A stretch of DNA of 64,000 nt from Hypomesus transpacificus (GCF_021917145.1 NC_061060.1:11944366-12008365); one strand, 5' to 3'; positions 35,101 through 47,870 are shown, counted from the first letter of the stretch. Notes: generated by a model from the sequence alone, not told the origin. Translations and numbers: made by a program.

Positions 35101-35952
35101 GAGAGGGGAGGGAGGGAATGAGGCCCGCGCGGAAGGAGGGAACGATCGGAGGATATGAGATCGGTAGGGAGGCGGGAGTGGCAGAAATAGAGGGGGGGGG
35201 GGGGGGGGGCGTGGGATGGATGTGTCGCTTTTGTGCAGGGCTTGTTGTGGGAACTGAGAGGGTCTCCGATGAGCTGAATTAGGAACTCACCCACTCATCT
35301 TGCAGGGACTTGAGGATGGCAGGTATGCTGGTGGCGGACGGAGCCTTTGGTCGGATTGGGTGGGACACTGAAATACACACAATACTGATCAAAAGTGTGC
35401 ACAAACATTTCTAACCCTACATTGCAACCACACTTTCCCAGAACACACGATCCTCCATTTACTTGAATGTACACATCTAGAGTACGCCGTGATGTGGATA
35501 TCCACCTCGTGCCGTCTGTTTACCTTTTATATCTATAAGTTGCTCCTCTGACAGGGGTTGGCCGTTCATAGGATCCGTTCCATTCTCCACTATGTATTTC
35601 TCGATGAGTCGGCGCTCGAAGACTTGGTTCGAGACCGGGGACACACAAGGATGTTCCGGGACCTCATTGGAAACTGAGGGAAAGAAAGCGTTACAATACA
35701 GCAAACGGTTAGCTTTGTTAGTTAGCCAACATGCTACTAAAATACGATAAACTACGTTTAGGAATATATTCATCAAAAGTAAATCATCACGATATCCGGC
35801 AAACGTAAAATACATCGAACTGCCCTGGAAATAAAAAGTACAATTTAGCTATCCAACGTAGCGTCATTGAAATGTGGGTATGAAAACTAGCTTTGTAGCC
35901 AAGCAGAAATAGCCGAAATCAATATGAACTTACTTGCACAAACCAAAGACAT
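32174..35952 (-). CDS. prpf19: Pre-mRNA-processing factor 19 (U-box E3 ligase)
   Basis: PRP19 is the core ubiquitin ligase of the nuclear NineTeen complex, needed for spliceosome activation and also active in DNA damage response. Exons (-): 35934-35952, 35524-35673, 35291-35367, 34940-35081, 34724-34794, 34574-34639, 34409-34450, 34246-34320, 33980-34055, 33734-33843, 33432-33587, 33237-33306, 32920-33093, 32716-32798, 32413-32518, 32174-32271. They sum to exactly 504 residues, the length of human PRPF19. The U-box is at the N-terminus ([19 protein letters not shown]...), followed by the Prp19 coiled-coil helix ([20 protein letters not shown]), then seven WD40 repeats ending [12 protein letters not shown] poly-G run of 33 or so bases sits in the intron at 33188-33213 and beyond. 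Confidence 0.98.
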
Positions 35953-37488
35953 CTCTAAAGTACACGTCTGTCCTTTGCAGCAGAGAACTCTTGGAATATT
36001 TTGCTTTCCAGCCTATAATGATATTAGAAGTACTTTATTTATGTTTTTGTTCGAGTTACAAGTAGCACGCTGTTCTTACATTGCCGCTACAAACACCAAT
36101 GCATTTTGGGATACTATGGGTCCTCCAGTGTTACAGACCCAAACACGATACTGCCCCCTACTGTTTAATAAATGGTAGTCTGATTGCAAGAAAGTTCTGA
36201 TCGGTGTAAGGAAGGCCTCATAATGCAGGGACTACTGCATGTCAAGGAAGACCAGCACACAGCAGGCACTCTAAATTCAGTAGTTTTTCTTGTTATAATC
36301 TCGTATCATTGTTCAGTCACATTAATGCTATGTCACAAAACAAGAACAGTCAGAAAATATATCTCAGTTTAACACAGTAAACAGGGACACTGTTAAGAGT
36401 AAGACAACAGTAAACAATCAACTTATTTTCAGACTATCTGATATATATCTGTATATATACTATATGTGTATACTTGCTCTTCTTAATCTGCCAGTTTAGC
36501 TTTCTATAACTGTATGTTAAGTGTTAATGCGCAAAAACGGGCATTAATGTTTCCGAAAATGTTTACCCCAAAAATATTTCTGATTGTGTTATTTTATTCA
36601 CTAATTCACTTCTTGATCAGAAGTTGCAAATGCATGCAGGTGGCAGTATACAAAGTATATGTATGTAAATATTGTATCACTGTCTTCTTAGCAATGTTTA
36701 ATAACTTATGTTTAAGGAACTTAAGTTCCTTACCATGCACCTACGTTTTACATACTAACTAACTGTAATTCTTAAAAATCTACAGCAATGTTGCCCAGTC
36801 CTGTTCTTGGACACCTACTATCCAGAAGATTCTCTCCAACCCTTTACTAGCACACTAAACTCTAAATATACCAGCTGATCAAATCAGGAGTAGTAACTAC
36901 TTGTGTTGGAGAGATGCTGTTCTCCAAGAACAGGATAGGGCAGCCCTGGACCCATATTTAGCATAATGCTGATCCAGGGTCAGGATCCAGCCTGTCCACA
37001 TGATCTCATACAAAAGGCACAACTGGTCCTGGATCAGTGTTTTTCTACTCGAAGACGCTAGATTAAAGCAGGCCCTAATCTACAATATGACGCACATCGA
37101 CGGCAAATGTACAGCTAGCGTACATGTAAGGTTGTTCCTGAGGGTCTTGAGGTAGGAGGCAGCTGGGCCTGGGCTGAGAAGCATCATGATCAACCTAGGT
37201 CTGCATGTGAATGAGGCATTATACAAATATGTAAAATAAAAAACACATAAAAAACAATTCTTGTCAGTAAAAGAATAAGGGGGAAAAACAATGTTAAAAG
37301 TCCCAGCGCTGCATCACATTGTGCAACTCTAAAACCAGCCCAGCCCTGGGAAGGTCCTGAAGCCGAAGGCACTGTCGTGAGGAAAGCATATTACTACCAT
37401 TTCATTCACCGTGTATGATAGAGATCCTGCATCTCTGTACATTTGTCCTTATGACTCCTCCTCGCCTCTTCCTGCTCCACTCCTGTGT
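35953..37488. other. Intergenic between prpf19 start and Ig-like copy 2 end
   Basis: The prpf19 promoter should lie just after 35952. The rest, to the stop of copy 2, is AT-rich with small direct repeats, for example 'ctggatcagtg'/'gatccagggtcagg' near 36960-37045 (an old fish repeat by appearance). No exon or intact repeat could be bounded, and the right end is presumably the 3' UTR of copy 2. Confidence 0.4.
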
Positions 37489-40378
37489 CTAGAAGAAGTT
37501 GAGCTTGTCTGAGGTGTAAACGCTGCAGGTTCCTGAAGTATCGGTGTCCAGCGGAAGAGTGGAAAAGAAGAATCTCTCCTTAGCCCCCTCCTTCTTGATG
37601 TGGAACTGAGCGCACTCTCCGGACGGGCGGAGGCAGTCGGACGCCCCCGGGACAGAGATGGAGGTCCTCCTCTGCCTGCTGTTTGGGTCCTGAGGGGAGA
37701 AGAAGGTGGGAATGACAGGATGGATGGCACACTGAGGATGGTTTTCTCTTGGTGTGATAACGTTAGGAGAATCGATATGCGGGCAAACAGACACGCGCAC
37801 ACACACGCTCGCAGTACCTCAGCACTCAGCATGTTGCTGGTAGAGGTCTCATCTTTCTTTCTGTCTGTTCTAAGAAGCCCCGGGGACAGCCTGGGCTCTC
37901 TGTCCAAAACTGGGGTGTAGCCCTACACAAACAGATACATCCACTGTAAAACAAAGATGAGTACAAGACCGACTGCATTGACATCCAGTGATCCTACCGA
38001 ACGAACAGGACTGGAGCTCCATTTTGTAGGGGTCATGGGAAGTTCAGGCTGGTTATTTACGCCAGAGTGCTGGGGACTGGGAGGGCTGAAGTCCTGAAGA
38101 CAAAACCAAGACAAACCTTATCATAACCGCTTCCAAATGTAAACTCCAAAAGACCTACTCTCCACTGTGCAGAAGGGTAAAGGTGATGAGAGTGGAATGC
38201 CCTCATCCGTAACCTTTAATGCAACACTGCAAGCCTCCTCTGCTCACCTGCACGTTGATACGAGGTGGGTTGGTAGCCTGGGGGTGGTGAGCCCTCAGAC
38301 CGCTAAGGATCTGGGCAACGCCACAGTTTGGAAAACGTTTCATGAAAAGGATGAAACCAGCCAGGGTCACAAACAGTCCGGAAGGCACCGTTATGGACTT
38401 CAGGACCGCTCTCCACCTGGCCATCTTCTCTGGAGACAGTTGTGGAACACAAGAGCAATAGTTGAGACCCCTGAAGAGGTTTGGCTTTTTCCAAGTCTTA
38501 TGAGAAAGAAAAGTCAAAGTCGGTCCTAGTTTTAGAACCAGAGATACACACTCCCCGACACTCACCAATCACATGGAGGGCGGTAGAAGAAACCAGATTC
38601 CCCTCCCTATCTCGGATCTCATACAACCCATCGTGCCTTGCACTCAGCCTGGAGATGACCACCTCGTCTACCCCTCCGTTCCTGTTGACAGAGATCAGGC
38701 TCCGGTAGCGGGCGTCTTGCTCCACTATCTGCCCGTCACGCATCAGCTGCATGGGGCCGCGGGGAGGGTAAAGGTCAAAGGTGGAGACGGGAGAGTCGCC
38801 ATGGTGCGGGGTGGGGGTGAAAATGAGGTGGGCATGGGGGAGGGGCAGAAAGAGGGGGATGTTTAGAGACTCCTTGGGGAAGTGGGTAACATTAAAGGTA
38901 TGTCCTGCAACCCAACCGAGAGGAGGTGTTGAGGGGTGAGAGAAAATGAAAAGATGGAATGGAGGCGGAAATGAAGAAGAAAGAAATAGGGAGAACAAGG
39001 ACAGGAGGGGAGGTTCAGGATGAAAGAAAAAGAATAGATAGGCACACGTGTTACAAATAGGACCAAAAGCTTCAGTTTGGCATTTTGACTGGCCCGTTTG
39101 GCATCTTCCATGGCCCTCCATCTCTTTCTCATCCCTCCATTCCGGTGCTCACCATGGACGGCGAGGGTGCTCCGAGAGAGGACCTTCCCGTTGTCGTCGC
39201 GGACGGTGTAGTTTCCCTGGTCAGCCTGTGTTACCATCTCCGCCACCCAGACCCTCCCGTCCTGCTGGACTCGACCCCGGCTTCCTACAGCACTCTCAGG
39301 GTCTGACTGGTTCCACAGGACCACCGGCGGGGACTCTGGAGGGGAGCCGCGAGGTAAGAACTCCAGGAGGGAGCCCTCTTTTGGGATGCTGGACTTGAAG
39401 GTCTCCCCATATCCCCGTCTGACGCTTTTTATACAGTCTAAGAAAGGTGGATGAAGGGAGGGGGAGGAGCAGTTGAGCAAAAGAGACAGAGAAGTAGAGA
39501 GAGTGTGTGAAACCGAAAAGCTTTGAAGAAGGATCGAATATCTAAGCATGTGTAACAGGGCCGACGTTGGCTACTCGCTGGGCTCAAACACACCACCTCT
39601 GACTTGCCAAGCGCGACCACTACCAGCTACGCTAACGAAAAGCTAGCTCTTCGTCGACGCGGGTGGCCCCTTATATACTTGAGGACTGAGTTTCACGGAT
39701 TCACACCCGTTACACATGCAGCACAATACATTAGATCAAATTCCACTTTTATCCCTGAAAAGAGGCAATGTACCCAGATGTAAAAGGTTATACCTGAGAC
39801 TGTGAGACGTACAGTCTCATAAGTGAACCCAGAAGGAAGTTTGATCGAGTAGAGCCCCTGGTCACTGTGTGTGACTTCTTTCAGTAGTAACGTCCGGTCT
39901 CTGGTCCATTCGAACCGTGGGTCCTTCACCTATAAAAGTGTAGCAGAGATGCGGACTGCAGACTTGTCACCACCACACACACACATCACACGTACATTAC
40001 ACTCACATCGTTTTTATCCAGTAGCACCCTTCTTGGTCCTGGGGGGTAATTGGGAGTAAAAGTCACTATTCTTGAAGCAGAGTAGACAGGCAAACGGAAA
40101 TGCCGGCCAGCACACACTCTCTGGAAGTCTTCATTCTCAGCTGGGGAAAAGTAAGAGAGATGAAGACATCATTGGGATCAAAAAGCTTTATAGTGGAAGA
40201 ACACATTTACGTCACACTTTAAGGGGCAAGAGAAAAAGAGAGGGCATTCTTATGAAATGATGTGGAAGGAACTTGGTGGTATGGTAACAAACGTTGCAAA
40301 AGCGTTGTAGCAAAAGTGGAACTCACTCTTGGAAAGAGGAATATTGAAGAGAGTACTCAACAGGATAAACAGCAGCAT
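37489..40378 (-). CDS. Ig-like type I membrane receptor, copy 2 (diverged paralogue)
   Basis: This has the same nine-exon plan as copy 1 but a well-diverged sequence. Exons (-): 40327-40378 (signal MLLFILLSTLFNIPLS), 40007-40140, 39794-39929, 39153-39437, 38566-38904, 38248-38429, 37998-38093, 37818-37922, 37489-37689. Phases agree and give 509 residues. Module 1 ends HSDQGLYSIKLPSG, module 2 has VVLWNQSDPES and ADQGNYTVRDDNG, and module 3 has ARHDGLYEIRDREGN and an inserted Pro/His-rich loop of about 30 residues. The membrane helix is VPSGLFVTLAGFILFM (about 331-346) and lacks the Cys cluster of copy 1. The tail is unlike copy 1 except for its end, VYTSDKLNFF. The function is unknown. Shared exon lengths (52-nt first exon) and the C-terminal motif show common descent. 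Confidence 0.8.
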
Positions 40379-41474
40379 GTTCTGTAGGAGCAATGTCAAC
40401 AACGGACATAGTTGTTATATCATATATATGACTTATTCCACAAAAACTAAGGTAGTAGGCCTATGCATACTGTAAGGACACTAACAGTAGTCCATGTATT
40501 ATTATTATGCATCCCCAGTCTCCACTACCACCAAGCCAGCAAACACGGCACATGGTCAATTAATCAACTACACAAGGGGGTGCTGCTAGACTATTTCTCG
40601 GCATTACCATAATTGCAATGGTATGTCAAAGTACCTCATCCAAATAGGCAAATATACTGTACCGAAGCTAACACAATCGAAGACTAAATTAATCGAATAT
40701 CACCAAAACGGTACTTGACAATTCGTTAAACATAATTGTAATAAGATAGCATACTTACCAGCGCGTGACTGCAAAAATATGTTCATTAGTGGGACATTAT
40801 CCAATACCATAGGTCAATACTGTTTATTGGACATTTGTCATCAAATTATCTTTGGGTATAGTGTAATCCTAGCCAGTGGCCAACAGTGCGCATGGGCATG
40901 CAGGCTGTGATGTATTTCTCTGCGCAGGCACTGCCCATTTCCACCAACCCACAGAACCTGAAAACGAAGAGGCACGCCCCATTCCGGACAGTTGCCTACA
41001 CTGAAGCCAGCGAAAACAGCGTCAACAGCTTTGAAAACTTTTAAAACAAAAGTTTTTTTTTTTTTTACTGCAGTCCACAGAATAAATTAGTTTCAATTGA
41101 AAAAATAATGCCACCAGATCATCACGCACGACATATTTTCCTTGTCTATAAGTTCCAATTTTGGAAGAAATTCTACTTATATAAAAAACATAACAAATTC
41201 CAGCATAGGTCATGGTGACAACATTTATGTTTGTGGAAGTAAAACATGTTTGAAAAATACAAGGTCATGGTGATGTAATTCGACCTTTATTTTGAAATCT
41301 GAAATGGCGCTGAATTCACTGTACCAGCCTGAGAAACTCGGTGTATGGGTGTATATGAGAAGCAGCTAACTTTAGATCAGCCTGAACTACCAGAGTTCGA
41401 CCCCACGTTGGATAAATATCGTCCCAGAGTAGTCTTGTTGTTTGGTAATGTAATTGTTTCTAGCCTCGTAGATC
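40379..41474. promoter_or_regulatory. Head-to-head promoter interval of Ig-like copies 2 and 3
   Basis: This 1.1-kb gap separates the divergent starts of copy 2 (-) and copy 3 (+). The right part (41392-41440) contains the conserved upstream block GAGTTCGACCCCACGTTGGA shared with copies 1 and 4. The remainder has no recognised repeat. Confidence 0.5.
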
Positions 41475-44400
41475 ATGTTTGTCTCGGTATGCTTTCTGCT
41501 TAGTGTCTCATGTTGCTGTGCTGGTGAGTATGAAAGTTAGCACTAGTACAGTACTAATGGGTCCCTTTATCGTCCACCTACTGTACTAGTAGCTCTCGAC
41601 GCTCGTTAGAAATGTTACCAAAATGTCGATATAATACAAATTTAAAAACGTGATGTCAGTCACAGCATTGCACTTTAATATATAGATACACACCTATAAT
41701 ATAAAATTCCGGTTTTAAAATCCAATAAGGATATGCTTACAAATGTAGAGCTAATTTTCCTGAATTTAGCAGTTACCGCAGAGCCATAGAAAAAGAATCT
41801 TTTTCAATGGTTCTGAGTTACCGTAGCCAGGGGGCCCCATTACAGTATCGTCCACCCAACCACTTTATGGAGAAATGTCAAGTTTGACGCTGAGGAAGAC
41901 AGCTGCTACACGTATGGTTTTAGAGCGTATTTACATACTCAAATCTCAAAGTAAGAAGCTGTCACTTGTTGTGCAGCAATATAAGATGTGTACATATCGA
42001 TGAGTTACTTTATGTCGTTGCTGCAGCCTGCAGTATATCTTCTTTAAGAAATTAACGGAAGAAACGGTTGTGAACGATACTGGGGTCTGGAACGTTGGTG
42101 AGTTTGGATAGACGATAATGGGGCCGCTTACTCTAGCTAGCTCCCCATATTGAAATCTTTCAACAGGAAATGAAATTATTGAGCCCCTTTTGCATTACAA
42201 TTTCTTATCTATATCAGGTGCTGTCTTGGAGGCTGTCTTGGAGACTGTCTGTTATGGTGCGGAATATGTTATCCCATCAAATTACGAATACCATTTATTA
42301 GTTTCCAAACTGTTCTTCAAGCCAACATACCCCGAGGGATCACCCAAGATACTGGTGTTAGACAAATTGGAGGTGAGCAGTGTTTGAAATTAACTTATTG
42401 ATGGCAAACTGTGTGAAGGCCTGACCTGAGGCCTGTTCCATAAAGCGAATTTACCAAATAAACCAGATTTATGTTAGTTAGTTGGACTCATTTGTAGTTA
42501 ATTCCGTTCCATGAAGCTAGCTTAACGTAGGTCGAACTCAGTTACTACGGTAACTTATGCTTCGAAACTAGCCTGGTCCGGGGCACAACCTTTGTTTTCA
42601 CAACCTTTTCTTGTGAAAATCCCAGTTACTCAGTAAGTGACTTGCATGACTTATGAGGTCAAGAGGTCAATCTTTGGGCCCCTAGAAGTGCACATGTAGA
42701 TTTAGGAATGTGCAGTGTGCAGTCCTTGGAGGAGAGGAGAAGCAGCTGATGGTCTCCAAACTTAGTTATAATCGAATGACCTGGGTGCCGTTTCCCCTGG
42801 ACATACAGTCAGAGAATGTGTACTGTTTAAGGGCATGTTTTGGTGGTTATTATATCTGTACTGTACGGCCATCTATGATATCACTCATGCCGACCACTCT
42901 GCCTGACGTGGTGAGGTGGTCCAAGCAGCTCGACTAATAAACAAAGTCAACTCTTTTTTTATTGTGCTGCTGTCCTTGACTTCTCTTCTGACTGGAAAAT
43001 CATCTTACATTTAATCTGAGATAGCAGCCAGTTCTATGAACCACCTTGAGCTGCAGTTCTTGTATGAAATGTGCATTATAAATAAAGTCTTACTTACTTA
43101 CTTACTGATCTCTAAGTCTGGTGTAAGCAAAACTACCTGTTTACTGGAAAAGCAACATTATGATTCCATTTATTTCCCTATATTTTTCTTATCGTTGTTT
43201 TGCTTCTGGGACATTGTATGAAGATGTGCTCTCAATGCAACATTTTAAATAATTGTAATTATTCCCACTAGCTAAAAGACCCACGTTACAAATCCACCTT
43301 CTCGACCTTGAGAATACCATATGTAACAGAAGAGGACAATGGGATTTTCTCTGTTATGTATGACGATGGCATTACATTTGATCTCCTCAGACTGGAAGTT
43401 ACTGGTGAGAGGAGCTGCATTTATTACATCCACATTGAAACTTCAGCTGTTTCGTTCATGGGAAGCCAATGAGGTTCTTCCCAACATTATGTTAAGGTTC
43501 CAACCCTTATAGCGTCCTCTGTTTTTCAGCTTGTTTTTCCAAAGATGAAGTTGGTTACAGAACTACCTGGCATTTTGACACAGTTGACAATCCAGCTACC
43601 TTAGACTTCCTGCCTTTAGACTCTTCCTCTGAGCCAGTGGTACTCTGGAATCAGACAGACAGCCAGGCTGGCATGGAGGGCATGGGGATGATGAAAAGCC
43701 ACTCATGGGTGGTATTACGTGCCACCCAAAAGCATTAGGGCCACTATACCTTCAGAAACGGCAATGGGCAGTTTCTGTCCAGAAGAAAGCTTGAAGTGAA
43801 AGTTGAGGGTCTCAGATTGTAGGCTTTGCCCTATTGCTCTCACTTCCTAAAAGGTATGTGACCGTATCCACTGTTACGGTCTGGTAAATGTTGGTCATCA
43901 TTCGGTATACCGTGTGTTGTTTTTCTTATCCTATCGTCTCTTACTCAACATTTTCTCTTGTTTCTATTTTCTCTCAGAACAGGTTGAGTGGTACACTCTG
44001 GAACGTGGTGAGACACTCAACATCTATATCTTCCTGGACTCCACCCAGTTCAACCTCAACTATTTTCAGGAAGGGGACCCAGAGGCCACACTTCTGATTA
44101 GAAAGGGAAGAGAAATAGGCTTGAGATGTGGGAGAGAGGTTTTCGTTTCCAGATGTTAAATTTAGAGAACCAGGACTCTGGCAAGTTTGAGCTCAGAGAC
44201 CAGGACAACAACTTGGCATTAGTAGTTTGGCTGAACGTAAAACGTAAGTGGCAAAACAGATTCACATGTTGTGTAAAAGATACCAGCAGTTTTTGTCCTG
44301 TCATTTACATCCACACACAAAACCATGTTTTTTAGATGAGGTCATTCTGACGGTGGGATGTTTTGATATTTTAAGGTACAATAGTGTACACTAAGTGATT

Positions 44401-45336
44401 TTTTCTTTCCTTGTCTTTCAGCTCTTATTTCTGTGGAGACTTACATTTCTGTGGGAGTTTCAGTCGTTTTCCTGGTGGGTATCTGTTGTTGTGTGAGGAA
44501 GTGCTGCTGTAAGAGGAACGCCTCCAAACAAAACGCCTCTGCTTCCGGGTCAGGGCAGGTCGTGGTCCACCAAGATGACGTAAGTCAAGTGTTCTAGTCA
44601 ATAAGGGAAGTGGTAAGGGAAGAAGGCAAAGCACCAGTCATTTGGTTCCAGAGCTAGTTTGCTAAACATGTTGGTTTTGTCTCCTGTTCATGTTGGCGTA
44701 CATTTCACAGGAAACCTGTCACATGACCAGTCAACCCTCAGGCCCAAGTTACCCCAGCCCCCCATATTTTCAGAGTTATGCTAGTGAACCGGTCGTCACA
44801 ATATCCCCCGCTGCACCCTCTGGCCCAACGTATCCCTACCAGTCCACTGCTGCTCCCCCCAATCCATCGGTAGGTGGTCACTGATAATATCCTTTCCCCT
44901 TCTGCACATCGAGCCTTATTCACTCCACGAACATTCATGTTTGTTTATTTACCTAAACCTGATGGATGTTTTCCTCTCTCCTCTCTCTCTTTGGCACGTG
45001 TCAAAACCAGTCCAATGACACGACGACCCTTAAGGATGACCCCCACACTCAGGTATCTAAAGTCACCCCATGCACTTGTATGTATGTTATGCAAGCCATC
45101 CACACAGTTTGACCCCTTGTTTCATGTTCCCTCTCTTATCTTTCTCTGTTCAGGTGTCCACCTCCACAGGACTGGATCCTCCTTCGTTCTCTCTGGGTTT
45201 CGACTTCCTCTCTTCGGATTCTGAGACTCAGTTCAAGCTTCCTCAGAGACTAAACCACCGCACTGACTTCTTTCCCAGCTCAGACCCTTCCCCCTCTGCA
45301 GATGTCTACAACTCTGACAAATTGAATTTCCTGTAA
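41475..45336 (+). pseudogene. Ig-like receptor copy 3, disabled
   Basis: Exon equivalents: 41475-41523, 42218-42372, 43272-43404, 43530-43802, 43978-44243, 44422-44579, 44711-44869, 45011-45052, 45154-45336. The copy is closest to copy 1. Three lesions are visible. CAG has become TAG at 43736-43738 inside the conserved KHQGHYTF of module 2. The donor after 43802 reads TTGAGG where copies 1 and 4 have GTGAGG. Exon 5 has a net loss of 22 bp compared with copy 1 (266 against 288), which shifts the frame before the module 3 core. Everything downstream, including membrane exon, tail exons and the final VYNSDKLNFL, is still clean in its own frame, so inactivation looks recent. Intron 2 carries extra retroposon DNA. 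Confidence 0.88.
42600..43108 (+). mobile_element. Retroposon 3' end with (CTTA)n tail in copy 3 intron
   Basis: Relative to the matching intron of copy 4 (49523-49985), this stretch is extra. It ends 'gtatgaaatgtgcattata' AATAAAG (CTTA)n, a tail form common in fish LINE-derived elements. A 75-codon frame at 42710-42937 lies inside but matches nothing I recognise. The left boundary is uncertain. Confidence 0.55.
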
Positions 45337-46236
45337 AAGAAAATACTGGATTTGGTGGGACCATACCACATTTAGTTATGTTCTTGTCTAGTCACACGTC
45401 TGTTATGTGGCCTAATTCTATGGATAAGTATTCATTATTTTATCATTCATTTATTGTTTAAGCATATGTGGGCACCTTCAAGGATTCTACTGTGTTGAGT
45501 TGAGGATAAGTGCAAGCCAAATCACCATCTCCAGTTTTGATACATTTATATTTTCCACTTTTATATTTTTATTCTCTGAGAATTTGTGCCTTTTTATAAT
45601 TTTTTTGTGCTTGGGTGGATAATCCAATAGTTTGTACTGTGACTATTCACACTAGTTAGCAGTCACTTCTGTGAACCTAACTGTACTTTCTGTGATGCCC
45701 TGTGTACTGAACATCCTTTCACCACTACATGTTTGGGAAATCTACCTGCTTGCCTTATAGCCCTGGTGCTGCCGGTCCTGGTTGTCTTGCCAGGCCTTTC
45801 TGACCTCATATACTATTGGACAACTCAATGTCCCATATGGAAACTTATCAAACTTTGTGTGTTGTTTTTTACTGTGTGTGTTGATATTATTATAACGAGG
45901 ACTTAGCTTCTCTGTCTTCCTCAGAAAAACAAGAAAACTAAGCGCTAATACCTATCACTGATGTTTTTCAGTAAAAACAAAGTTGAAAATACCGACTTTC
46001 GACCACTTGTCTGACTGTGTGTGTTTGAGTTGGCTCGGCCCTCCCTCACGCAGTAGAATTGGTTGACACCACGTGTATGATTGACAGGAACAGAATGTGA
46101 GGCTGATCAGATAATCGAATGTGTGTGTGCACCTTTAGGCTTATATAATTATTTTGTTGTTGTTTTTTGAATTAGTCAATTATTTTAAATACAATTAAAA
46201 TCATTCATTATTACATAATTTAATTTCTATAGGCTA
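45337..46236. other. 3' UTR of copy 3 and flank
   Basis: The sequence is strongly similar to the DNA after the stops of copies 1 and 4 (shared 'ctcatatactattggacaac' near the end), so it is a duplicated 3' UTR. After about 45900 the similarity fades into AT-rich unique DNA. Confidence 0.6.
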
Positions 46237-47321
46237 CAGTGGCGATTCTAGACAAATTTTACTGGGGGGGCCAAGGGGGGGCCAGTGTTTAATCAGAGAG
46301 GCACATAAAAAAACGGAAATGTCACACTAGTGTCACGATTAAAAAGCAGGTGTGATCCTTGGGCTACAGTCACACAGCCGAGAGACAGATGCAGAAAATA
46401 GGTTTTAATAATATAAGCAAGGATAAAATATCCAACACTAAAAGCAGAATGTCTCTGTCCTTTAAAACCAGAAAATAACTCAAAGCCTACAGCTACTTTG
46501 GCATATGTCCACTCCGGTCTAGGAACGCTGTCGGCTCCAAGCAGTACCGTTCCTTTCTTCCCTTGGACCACCGCTTGCAGTGCGTAGGGCGAACCTGCCT
46601 GGACAACGAGAATAATTGGCTACTCTTGATTCGGACGGTGACAAGCAATTGTGTAGGAGAGATTCAGGTAATTACCTTTACGTTCAGCGGACGAGCCGTG
46701 GTTGTGCCTCCGGAGTCTGAAATGGGAGCAGCGGAATTTTGATCGTCGCTTCTCTGTACTCTTGCGTGTGTCCCCGTAGAATCCTCCTTATGTTCAGTCC
46801 CCATTCCTTTTTGTAGGAGTTCCTCTCATTGGCCAACCAATCAGTTGAGTCGTTTAGGGGTGATGGGCTGCTTCTCTGTCAGCTGGGGAGTTCCCTCCCC
46901 CCGTCCTTGTTGTCGAACAGCACACACACACAATACCATGCACACAATCACAGCAAACAATATAAAAATACCACAGCAACCAATATGAAAACACCACAGC
47001 AAACGATGGTCAAAACCCAACAAAAATAGCAGACAACAAGGCTGGCCAACTGGCATCTGTAAAAGAAACAGATGATATTTAAACATCAAATACTTTAATT
47101 TAGCTTTACATTAAAGACATACGGCTCTGGCTCTCCCTTTTCCAGCTCCTCAGCTCAATACCTTGAAAAAAAGGCTGCAATGTCCTTTCCTCGTTTCATG
47201 ATGACTACCAGAAGTAGAAATACGTGTAAACGTTTTTTTTTTCTTCAGGCAGCTCAGGGGGGGCAGGGACATATTTACAGGGACACTGGCCACTGTAGGC
47301 CCCCGTGTAAAACTGCCCCTG
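46237..47321. mobile_element. hAT-type element, 1085 bp
   Basis: The left end is CAGTGGCGATTCTAGAC and the right end, in reverse complement, is CAGGGGCAGTTTTACAC. The flanking octamers ATAGGCTA (46229-46236) and ATGGGCTA (47322-47329) differ at one base, as expected of an aged hAT target duplication. Inside there is no transposase frame. Both ends carry runs of G/C next to the inverted repeat. Confidence 0.75.
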
Positions 47322-47533
47322 ATGGGCTATATATTTTTTTCAATACAGTCGGCTCATCAGATATGCGAGCCAGCTCCCGACGTTCACCAACAAGAAGTTC
47401 ACTACTAGTCGGCTCATTCGCTGACAACCTAGTATGTAGCCTACGAAGATGTCCGTGGCAGAGACTCAAGAGATCTTGAGTGAAGTGTCCCAAGCACCAG
47501 CGAGGAGGTTGGTAGTCAGGAAGACCAGCCAAC

Positions 47534-47870
47534 CAGGGGCAATTCTAGGAGCAGATCATTAGGGGGGCTCAGCCCCCAATGAGAATGTGACATCTGCTAT
47601 GAAATTAATACCTACATCTTCTCTTCTTAAAGGTGCATGACAACACTGGATATTAAACCTGTTTAAAGCCCTTTGAACCTATAATTATTTGTCATCAGTC
47701 ACTAACAGACACGTTTGCAAACTCTTATGTTAGAACACTAAAACGTATTTAAGATTATAATCATTCATAATAATTCAATTGTTGTAATTTTTTGTTATAA
47801 TTTTTATGGGTGCTGAGATTAAATTTAGGTGTGCTTAAGCGCCCCTAAAAAGAGTCTAAAATCGCCTTTG
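47534..47870. mobile_element. 337-bp hAT MITE with perfect target duplication
   Basis: The left end is CAGGGGCAATTCTAG and the right end, in reverse complement, is CAAAGGCGATTTTAG. Both sides are flanked by the identical octamer CAGCCAAC (47526-47533 and 47871-47878). The ends resemble those of the element at 46237, so both were probably mobilised by the same transposase family. Confidence 0.88.

Noticed and set aside
42710-42937. 75-codon frame in the intron of Ig-like copy 3
   Set aside because: It sits within a retroposon 3' end, is absent from the equivalent intron of copy 4 and has no recognisable motif.
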